Shown: positions 49,901 to 64,000 of the stretch, one piece after another
How the letters are laid out: each line of letters begins with the position of its first letter
Numbering within the stretch: the stretch's first letter is position 1
Assembly (NCBI RefSeq): GCF_020382885.2
Contig: NC_058499.1
Coordinates: forward strand, 4,347,501 to 4,411,500
DNA length: 64,000 bases
Source: Scatophagus argus
Lineage: Eukaryota; Chordata; Actinopteri; Scatophagidae
Reading direction: 5' to 3'
Notes under the pieces: generated by a model
What the model saw: the letters and a program-made list of their open reading frames with translations, nothing else
Told to the model about the DNA's origin: nothing
Databases searched by the model: none
Translations under genes and position numbers: made by a program

Positions 49901-52900
49901 GGATAAAGAAGTTTGCTAGAAGACACTCAAACTCTTTCTACTCAAGTTCTCAGCCTCGCTCCCGCAACCTGGACAGAGCTCTCTCTGCATCTCAGCTTAC
50001 TCTCAGTGAAAGCAAAGTCAGCGAAGTTAACGTGAAAACAGTTCGGTCTCCTATGCGTCTTCTTTTTGGAGCCGCTTCCCCCACTGATTCTCCCAGTTGT
50101 CCTTTTGACAACCACACAACCAGGACCACCAGGTCACGGCTGTCCACGGACTCCAGTGTCTTTGAGGTAAGTTCTTCTTTTAATAATACGGTTCATCAAA
50201 CGCATCACATGCATTAGTAGCTGTACTACCTAAAGACTTTAACTTCTGCAAACTTTCTGCAGTCAATTTGATGTTGTACAAATCAGTGTAGCAACATGAA
50301 AGGGGTTGCTAGTACAGACATTTATCATCGAAATCTGTACCAAATCTCAAACTTAAGTAGGTTAATAGCAAGTTCCGCTCACTGTGAAGTTGTCTGGCTC
50401 ACAGATTTGCTCTTTTGCTTCACTCTCACACCTCTCCAAGCCATTTTCTGAGAAAAAACTTCTAAACACCCACTGTAACAGCTGGACAGAAGCACTTGGT
50501 AACTAGATGATGAACATTATGGAGCATTTAGCAGCTAAAGAGCCAGGTATTTCCCTCAGGAGTTGGTAGAGAACACAAACAGATTCATGAGTGCAAATAT
50601 TGGATTTAAATTTGCTGAGGGCCCAGAATCACAACTTGCGATTGCCTCATGAGCTATTTGCCGCATCAACATAAAAGGTGATGACATATTGATTTTGTGT
50701 TCATAACTTGTTTCTGCTGCCTCCAAGTGGACAGAAGTTTTTATAGATATAATAACTGTTTTTGTTTTCTGTGTTTGTTTTAGAGTCCAAACAAAACACC
50801 AGTGAAATCACCCAACAGACGTGGGAGGGCCATCCATGGGATCATGACACCCAAGACACCTCGAACCCCAGGGACCCCCAAAACCCCACGCCCATCCAGG
50901 ACGCAGGTTTTCTCTGCTGGAGAGAGCCCAGTAGCAGGCAGCTCTCGTGGGCATAGCTTGGCTCAGAGAGGCAGTCCATTCAGATCTCCAGCCACAAAGA
51001 CTTTTGTAGTAGAGACGCCTACTAAGCACAGCCCTATGAGGAGCCCGCTGAAGGGTATTCTCAGGACTCCAGTCAAGACCTTGGTTGAGTGCCGCTCTTC
51101 TGGATTACCTCTGCTCAACAGTCCAATTTCCAGGACTCCCAAGAAGAGCGTGACATGGTCTCCATCCCCTCGAAAATGTAGAGTGGCCGAGAACAGCATT
51201 TCTTTCAAGGTGCCAGAGTCCCCTCGTATTGTATCCCGCACTTCTCCGAGACTGTTGAAAACACCAACACAAAACAATGCTTTCTGCAGTCCTGTCAAAA
51301 GCACAAACACTAAGAGAGACATCTTCAAGACCCCTGAAAAGACTTGTCAAGTAAGCCTAGTAAGGGTTTCTGAAAATGCTAATAATCATATTTTAACACA
51401 GGAGACAAATCTGAGTTCCTCTGCAAAACCTCACAACAGGATGAAAACACCTGAAAAAAATCGCACTGATAGTCTGCTAGAGATGCCCCCTTCACAATCC
51501 ACACCACCTCAAGAACACCACCTCTCACCTAAACCCAACACTAGAACTCAAACCAGGAGCCCAAGCCCCACTCATCAAATGACAACTCGCTCTGGAAGAA
51601 CTCCAGGCAAAAGTTCAAACATTGCATCCTTATATAAGCCAGTATTTACACCTGTGGGAGATGCTACTAAGTCTCCTGCAAAGTCCCTGGCCAGAATGAG
51701 GTCTGGTCAAGGTGTTAGAACCACCAGACTTAACCTTGGATCCCAGTCTATTGAGAATGTTCCCTCCAAACTAAACACAGAATCTGCTGAGAACTGTGAC
51801 CTTGTGAAGGCGAACATGCAGTCATATTCAAAAGAAGATGCACAGGCTGAACATTCCCAAACCCCTGAAGATGACTCTAGTTCTCAGACAGACTCTCAGC
51901 AAGTGGAATCTTCACAGCTTAACTCTGCATCCACAGATGATGATAGTATGGACATTATAGATGCAGCAGTTACCAAGACTCAGTTTACTGGAGGTCTCAA
52001 GATGAACATTAGCTTTTCACGGAAGCCTTCACAGTCCAGTGAAGATTTTCTGTCAAGCACAGTCTCTCCAAAACCACGTGTGCCACTCCAAGGTACTCCC
52101 GGCCGGAGCTACGGCTTCCGCCAAACCCCTGACCGCCAGCAGAGGGAGGCTGCTGCGCGTTTGGGATATGGAAATGAACCCCCTCGGTTTTCAACACCTA
52201 GAGGCCCAGCAAGACCTCGTCGACAAAAAGACATGGGTGCTCCAAACCCTCTGACCTATGAAGTGGAAATGGAAATTCAAACATCAGGACTTCCCAAGCT
52301 CAAAATCAAACGCACAGATTCCATGAATGCAGGTGATGTGGCCTCAGGAGCCCAGAGCCCTGTAGTTGGTGTTAAACCCTCTCAGCTGGAAAGCCCATTG
52401 GCTTTGTTCTCTAAGCATAGAGATCCTGGATGTGTCTCGCCATCTCTCTGTACTCATGTCACCCCTGCTAAGAGCACGCCTGGAAAGGGTGGAAGCGTTC
52501 AAACTTACATCTGCCAGTCTTACACTCCTACGCACCATCCTGTGGGAACATTGTCTCCAGTGGCCATTGCAGAGATCATCCCCCTGACTCCTTCACCTCA
52601 GAGTGCAGGGAAGGTGGCCCCAGACAACTTCAGCAGCTGGCCTCGCAGGAAGAGAGCTCAGATCGGAGTGGCTGGAGGCAAGGATCGTGGCCTGAAGGGG
52701 GAGCCTTTGCTGGTGGAGTGCCTGGAGGAAGCTGAGCTTGGAGTTAGCAGATTGCAGGATGTTGAGGACACGGATGAGCCCTCGAACATCAAAAATTCAG
52801 TATTAGTGTTGACTTCCACACAGTCACCTTCAGTTGGAGCAGGTGCATCTCCTCTTTCTTCTCTGGAGGACTTGAACTGGATGGAGAAACTGGCTGAGGA

Positions 52901-53243
52901 GGCTAACTGTGCTGATCCTCAGAGAGTAGAAGAAGAAATCTGGGCCGCTGAAAATGGAGATGTTACGTCATGTAAGCTGTGGTTGATACATTCTGTAATA
53001 AAACGTATGCCTGTAAAGTTCTGGGATATCAACTAAGACAGTTTGATGGGTTGAAATTGCTCTTATATCATAGCTAAATATTTATTGTGCAGTGGTGTAG
53101 ACGGAATCATGAGCATGTTGTAAACCACAGAATTACATATAATTCTACATTTTAATTCATTTCAATAAATATTTTAAATAATCTTTGATAAACATCCACT
53201 AATTGAAAAAGGATTTGGTATCTTGATATTTAAAAATGGTTCA

Positions 53244-53285
<42 letters not shown>

Positions 53286-53894
53286 GTTTTTGATATGACA
53301 CTTTCCTTGAAATGAATGCATGAAGTTACAGAATAAAACGGTTTTCTTCATTTTGACAGTGGCAACTCCTCCCAGCTCAAAAGTGAGGAAGCCAGTGACA
53401 GCGAGTGGGATTTTGGCCCTCACTCATTCTCCATTGTTGTTCAAGGGCAAAGCGGGTTCTGCAAAGAGAACGTCAAATTTCATAGGTAAGATGTACGCTG
53501 CTCATGTTTAGGTTTTTATTTTTTGCCAGTTAAATTAAAGGCCGTATCTCTGAGCCTCGCATTTACAATATAATACATTACAATAGTTGGGAGATTAAGC
53601 AGTAATCGAACCCGGTCATTAGTTAAAGCTGTAATCACACAGTTTTGTAATATTTGAGTATAAGTACTTTCCGTCTTTAGCCAGATGTCGACAGCTGGTT
53701 AAATGCAGTGTACTTGAACTTCACCCATATTGTCAATTAACTAATGATCATCAATATTTTTTGTAAACTTTATAGACGAGGCTGCTTCAGGGAGGAGGAG
53801 AGAAGATGATGGCGTGGAGCTCTCTCCCCTCAGCCTGCCGATGAGACGCTCAAACACAGGGAAGACCTACAGCAGGAAGAGGCTTCTCCACTGA
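40895..53894 (+). CDS. ticrr: Treslin / TopBP1-interacting checkpoint and replication regulator
   Basis: Nuclear Sld3-like factor that binds TopBP1 and helps load CDC45 to fire replication origins under CDK control. Secure coding exons: 41304-41978, 43140-43353, 43721-43953, 44541-44775, 45148-45286, 45830-45957, 46147-46350, 46470-46615, 46944-47044, 47284-47377, 47711-47793, 48016-48246, 48491-48578, 48734-48806, 49102-49233, 49468-49558, 49679-49737, 49883-50166, 50784-52971, 53360-53485, 53776-53894; they total 5,643 nt, 1,880 residues (human about 1,910). From the ATG at 41,304 the protein starts [17 protein letters not shown] short exon 40,895-40,917 could add MANVEEFS in frame. The Sld3/treslin-like middle falls in about residues 610-828. 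CDK sites matching human T969 and S1001 are T938 (CETPLHK) and S969 (EESPVK). The C-terminal half is rich in SP/TP. Conserved patches are [20 protein letters not shown] (about residue 1561) and [13 protein letters not shown] (about 1644); the end is TYSRKRLLH. Confidence 0.95.
41065..41099. repeat. Inverted repeat, 14-bp arms
   Basis: Perfect arms GCTATCTAGCTAAC (41,065-41,078) and its complement (41,086-41,099) around a 7-base loop, between the possible ticrr first exon and the secure coding exon 1. Confidence 0.85.
42130..42740 (+). mobile_element. Decayed non-LTR retrotransposon (LINE) 3' end in ticrr intron 1
   Basis: Conceptual + strand translation shows the C-terminal part of a reverse-transcriptase [19 protein letters not shown], then after a frame break MDRIRNE-like and HVQRS-like words, [19 protein letters not shown] and QMICCGNP just before a stop at about 42,708. 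These are standard blocks of a LINE family abundant in fish (possibly RTE-like; clade not certain). Stops and shifts make it inactive. It has the same orientation as ticrr. Confidence 0.75.
43037..43084. repeat. Perfect 19-bp inverted repeat in ticrr intron 1
   Basis: Arms TTTACTATATACCCGCCTG (43,037-43,055) and its exact complement (43,066-43,084) flank a 10-base loop. It ends 55 bases before the acceptor of the exon at 43,140. The unmutated arms suggest a recent origin or a constraint. Confidence 0.9.
44294..44315. repeat. (ACT)n microsatellite
   Basis: Six to seven ACT units in ticrr intron 3. Confidence 0.85.
53244..53285. repeat. (ATT)n microsatellite
   Basis: Fourteen ATT units in the intron before the penultimate ticrr exon. 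Confidence 0.95.
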
Positions 53895-54460
53895 GCCACA
53901 AGACGGTCCACATTGTGTTTTACTGTGAAGCTGCGAGTCTTTCTTTGCCGTATTTTGATGTGATGGCAGATCTGAACGCCGTCTTTCAAAGCGACACTTG
54001 AAGGGCTTTGAATGAATGAATGAATGTCCTTTTCATTCTCCTCCACCAACAGTTTTGACCCTGACATTTTCTGTTTTAACCACTGGCTTTTGTTTCAATC
54101 GGGACATTTTAGGTTTTAAAATTAGAGCTAGGTTTTAGCATTGAGATCAAAAGCGATGCGCTTCTGCCAAGATGTTTTAAATTGTCCTTACTGTTCCCGA
54201 TTTTATCGTTCAGATGGTGCCATGTGTTCTGCATTTGGCTTTCTGAAGCTTAAAAGTTGCAAAGTTGATATTATATGTCTGTATTTCAAAATGGCAATCA
54301 GCAATTTTACAATCAAGTCTAAAGTCCAAATTTGTTGATGTACTGTTGATGTTTATTTATTAGTTTGTTTGTTCTTGTTTTAAACTTGCTCTTAAGTAAA
54401 AGGGAAGCCCTGATTATTGAGTAATATTGTAAATAACTCTTGTTGCCAAAGTTTTATGTA

Positions 54461-54466
54461 AATAAA
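54461..54466 (+). terminator. PolyA signal of ticrr
   Basis: AATAAA about 570 bases after the stop at 53,894, followed by TTTTTGAATTACCCTATATTGTGCG. The 3' UTR (53,895 to about 54,485) has nothing else recognised. Confidence 0.7.
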
Positions 54467-54489
54467 TATCAGATTTTTGAATTACCCTA

Positions 54490-57058
54490 TATTGTGCGAA
54501 CTTTCTTCAGTTCATCAGCTGCTGTCAAATAAAAGGAAATTCTGTAATCACCTGCGTGTTCAAAGGTCAGTGCTCTTAAAGTATAAAACTATAAAAGTCA
54601 TGAGCTTAGAGTAGCTGGCACATTAATGACTGCTGCATGTTGGAAATCACATTTAGCTGCTGATAAAGCCCCAAAATATATGATGATGTCCACGCTGTGA
54701 ACATGAATTTGATTTTGTTTCATCAGAACTTTTTTTTTTATTATTCTCTTCATGAATCCTTTCATAATCCTTGTCGGTTATTACAAGATTAGCATCAGGT
54801 GCCAGTTGTTTGTGTAATCAGATAAGGTGACTCCTCTGAGGTGTGGTGGGTTTTTTGGGTTTTTTTTTTCTTTTTTTTTTTTATTAAACTGATAAAGTAG
54901 AAAATTAGCTGTGGCTGAATTCCATATGCTTTGGTTTCAGGTTCTGGTGTTGTGCATGCGAGCTCACCTGGCACCAGAGTACCACGGAGCCATCGTTCAT
55001 GTTGTTACGCTGATCATTTTCATGCTATGGTAGGTAAAAACATGCGCTGTGAAAAAGGCTGAGATGTCTAACAACAGCAAAGTTTATACAAAAGATCTTA
55101 ATGCATTTACTCCCTTCACATCAGTGTCCTTTGGCAGCAGTGACTGCCTTCAGTCTCTGGTGTTTATCAGCTTTGCAGATCTGGACTTGATTGTAATTGT
55201 TTTAGCAAATTTGTGTTTTAGTACTCATGCTTACCGATGTAAAAAAAAACAACAGCCTAATCACTGCTGTGTTTCATTGTTGTAAAAGTACATCTGACCT
55301 TAAAACACTTTACAGGCCACTTTAAGTTTACCACAGCAGGTTTTTCCAAGTAAGACAAAGTATTTTTTTTATCTTGCAGGTGTTTGAAGTTCAGCAGAGT
55401 CCTACTGCATTATCAGTTCAAAAAAGTCCTGCGTGTTGTAAACTCCACGTCCTGCAGAAATGCAGCATGAACTTTGATCTGAGTACAGTATGCCCACTAT
55501 TTCCTCTTTAATCCACAGATTACTGAATTATCCTCCACAAAGAGCTCAGGGTCTGAGTATAAAACAGTGTGGCCTCTGTCAACCAGGACTTTTCCGTAAA
55601 CACACAATGCTCAGATCTGATTACGGACTATTGCCAAAGTAATTGAAATTGCAAGCTTTTCTTTCATTTTCTTTTGCAAAGATGAGCCACATTAGTACAT
55701 GATACCAAACACCATGTGCCAATGTGACAGAAAGGTATTGGGCCTGAATCAGAAGAGGTCTGTGATGCCAAGCTTTGGGTTCAAAATGTTGTCAAGTGTT
55801 CTTGAAGCACAGCTTAATTCTCCTCAGAGTTGTTTTTGTAATAAAGAATCATGTCATAAGAATGTCAGATCAGTGTAATGGCAGCAGTGCAGACCCACGT
55901 TTTCAACAGACGTAAATGGAGGCTAAATAAATTCCAGTGATAAACAGTTTTTACTCAAGGAAGTTAGTGTTTGTTAAGCTGGCTGTGTTGCCTGTAATGA
56001 CATGCAGTTGACTCTGTGGAGGAAAAAAGGGAGTTAGATTTTGAGATATTTTCTGTTGAATGCCAAATCTGCCGTGACGCGTCGTTACGAGGAAGTGGCG
56101 GCAGTTTTGATGGTATAAATGGCTCAATTAAATTAAGAGAAAGAGTGAGTGACCGTGTTGTGTGTTTTTGGACTGTGGAGTAACCCAGTGTGTTTGGCGG
56201 GCGTGACGTGAAACCCTTCAGTGCTGCAGCCCGGTTCACCTTCAGTATTCTCACCACGCACCTCACCACCACTGTCAAGTCAGCAACAGTAAGCCACGTG
56301 ACTTCCTGTACAGCGCACGTTTCACAATAAAATGTTTAGCGATCACCCTTAGAGGATTTTTTAAAATTAGAATAGAGTGCTGTAGATACGGAATATTACC
56401 ACGGTCATCATTATTATTGTTATAAATTATCAAGTTCTTTAGATGTTATGTAGAGATTTCTCACCAGTCTTTCGTGTATAGCAGCCTTCTACCTCACAGT
56501 TAAGTCACTTAAAGATGATTTCATTATGTCTATAAATGTGTTACGTTGCTGCGCAAAGTGAACGGTTTGTTCACGTTATGGTCCACGTTATTCTTACCTG
56601 GTTACCACAGTTTTTTATAAAATTGATTTTGTATTACATTATAATCCTAGCTAGCTGCTGCACAGTTTTATGTCTCAGATTCTAATTATTGTACATTTTG
56701 TTTCACTCTCGTAATCTTAATTAACACAATTTTTTATATAGACCTGCATATGTGACACTGCTGGAGTGAGAAATTCATTGTCAGCGACTGCTTCGTTTTA
56801 ACTGTTATGCATATGACAATAAAGAACCTGAAAACCTGAAATGGTCTGCCGGCAATTTGCTATGACTAGTGACAAAAGCTCGTGCTTTTGTTTTGACGGT
56901 AAGCTTAATTTCCTGTCTTGTCCTGTCTGTCCCCGTCCATCTTGACGTCCCTCCGATCCGAACGTCCTCCTCTTCATCATTCCATCAGAGCCTTTTCATC
57001 ACCGACGCTCCCGTCCACCTGTCCCTCCTTCGTTTAGACACCTTTGAAGAAAACTGAA
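54490..57058. other. ticrr - ckmt1 intergenic region
   Basis: No gene found. It has T-rich runs near 54,850-54,885, a retroposon-like tail at about 56,700-56,840, and a 62-codon frame (56,869-57,057) that ends just before the ckmt1 ATG. No TATA box was found for ckmt1. Confidence 0.6.
56700..56840 (+). repeat. Retroposon-like 3' tail
   Basis: GCATATGACAATAAAGAACC followed by the short tandem CTGAAAACCTGAAA. The preceding bases (CACTGC TGGAGTGAG, ATTCATTGTC) resemble LINE 3' UTRs. No coding part remains. Confidence 0.45.
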
Positions 57059-62982
<5,924 letters not shown>

Positions 62983-63019
62983 TAAGTAAGACTTGATACA
63001 AGGCAAGGCAATGCCATAG

Positions 63020-63216
63020 CCCTCAGCACTGTTTACCTCACCTACTTGCACTACTTCCACTCTGTACTACCTCACTTTACTCGTTATGTTACTATGTTAC
63101 TCGTTCTTACATTCTATGTATGCACCAATCACCAAGACAAATTCCTAGTAATGTGAAACCTCTTCACTTACATGGCAATAAAGACAATTCTGATTCTGAT
63201 TCTGATTCTGATTCAG
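63020..63216 (+). mobile_element. LINE 3' UTR fragment with (ATTCTG)n tail
   Basis: Ends TGGCAATAAAGACA followed by about four ATTCTG units (63,187-63,214), the usual end of a teleost LINE family (L2/Rex-like; exact family uncertain). The upstream part (TTGCACTACTTCCACTCTGT) resembles its 3' UTR. It lies about 40 bases after ckmt1 exon 5. Confidence 0.65.
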
Positions 63217-63399
63217 GTGTAAAGCAGTAAATCGGGTGTTGTTTGTGTTGATAACCCAGCATTACTACCGGACCATGTTACCTTTCTGCAGTGGATGTGA
63301 TGCGTGAGCCAGTTTGTTTTAGAGACAGTGACTTTCCTCTGTATTTTGGACTGAACCTCTCGTTATTGATGTTATCAGTATAGTTTACTTGTTGTTCAT

Positions 63400-64000
63400 T
63401 TATTTGAGATCACCAGAATAGATGGGTATAACAGTATGTGTGACACTGGTATGTGAATAGTAAGATATACTGACTCTCCATTTAATGCTGCCAAACGGAA
63501 AGGTGTACAAATTGAAAAGAAAAGGTCCCAGGATTGACCCTTGTGGAACTCGTGAGAAAAGTTCTATAATATAATATAATAATAGTATAATATATAAGAT
63601 GAGATAAGATTCTTTATTGTCATTGTGCAGAACATACAACGAAATTTCAGGTGCACTCAAGAATTGGGCTCAGTATAAAAAAGTGCTATAAAATAAGTAA
63701 TAAATAAATAAATGCTCTCATTTCATTCACATAAAACCCGTATTCATCCTTCACACAACCCACATTCATTTTTCCATACACTATTGCCGACATATGCAGT
63801 TAAAAGGTGAGATTACAAACAAAGTATATGATAAATAAATATTACACATAGATACTATTCTGAAATTGTAAGTTATTGCACACTAGAAATGTAGGAGCTC
63901 CTCTCCTGAAACTGTGGCAGACCAAATGACCACCTGAAGTCTTGGAATTGGAATATGATCAATGTTGTCAGAGTCAGCTGCAAAGTCGAACAAAACAAAA
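63400..64000 (-). mobile_element. Decayed LINE reverse transcriptase, split by an inserted retroposon tail
   Basis: On the - strand, 63,985-63,880 reads LFDFAADSDNIDHIPIPRL, matching the RT motif-A block (DLSAAFDTVDHNILLxRL in functional copies). Further on, 63,560-63,490 reads RVPQGSILGPFLFNLYTFPF, the motif-B block. A position where the catalytic YADD would follow reads YYSHTSVTHT, so it is destroyed. The two blocks are about 290 bases farther apart than normal. The gap (about 63,570-63,870) contains a separate reverse-oriented tail (TTCTTTATTGTCATTGTGCA). The element continues beyond the window. Confidence 0.75.

Noticed and set aside
52972..53036. Extension of the large ticrr exon to a stop at 53,036
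   Set aside because: A GTAAGC donor at 52,972 joins in phase to exon 53,360-53,485, which encodes the family's conserved C-terminal part ([14 protein letters not shown]). The extension is intron.

Overview
The window is teleost fish nuclear DNA, most likely percomorph. It has split genes with canonical GT-AG introns, fish-type dinucleotide microsatellites, and many decayed interspersed repeats of kinds familiar from ray-finned fish (hAT relics, LINE tails such as AATAAAG followed by short tandem repeats, a tRNA-derived SINE remnant). Five protein-coding genes are recognisable, all on the + strand. I saw no convincing gene on the - strand.

Layout. (1) 1-10,341: the 3' part of hsd17b12 (very-long-chain 3-oxoacyl-CoA reductase / 17beta-HSD type 12), ten coding exons; the first exon lies before the window. 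(2) 12,007-18,602: complete coding region of alkbh3 (AlkB-type alkylated DNA/RNA demethylase), nine coding exons, with all Fe/2-oxoglutarate ligands present. (3) 18,603-33,570: about 15 kb holding the alkbh3 3' UTR, no recognisable gene, several transposon relics and some candidate regulatory motifs. (4) 33,576-35,222: the homologue of human C11orf96, an intronless short gene with a clear TATA box and polyA signal. (5) 35,223-40,730: intergenic DNA. (6) 40,733-54,466: ticrr (treslin), 21 coding exons giving 1,880 residues plus a possible short first coding exon, behind a promoter with four regularly spaced CCAAT boxes. (7) 57,059-62,981: the first five coding exons of ckmt1 (ubiquitous mitochondrial creatine kinase), which runs off the right edge. 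(8) 63,000-64,000: LINE debris, partly nested, in ckmt1 intron 5.

The genes do not form one pathway. hsd17b12 acts in ER fatty-acid elongation, alkbh3 in alkylation repair, ticrr in origin firing and ckmt1 in mitochondrial energy transfer. The order hsd17b12 - alkbh3 - c11orf96 matches human 11p11.2. ticrr and ckmt1 lie on human 15q, so the window spans a synteny junction between the fish and human karyotypes.

Exon boundaries were placed by hand from splice signals, reading-frame continuity and similarity to remembered family sequences. I found no evidence of a new biological system. The observations most worth a second look are the phased CCAAT promoter and possible alternative start of ticrr, the extended C-terminus of hsd17b12, two strong hairpins in ticrr introns, a hairpin with nested duplication in ckmt1 intron 2, a degenerate hAT transposase, and a nested LINE at the right edge.
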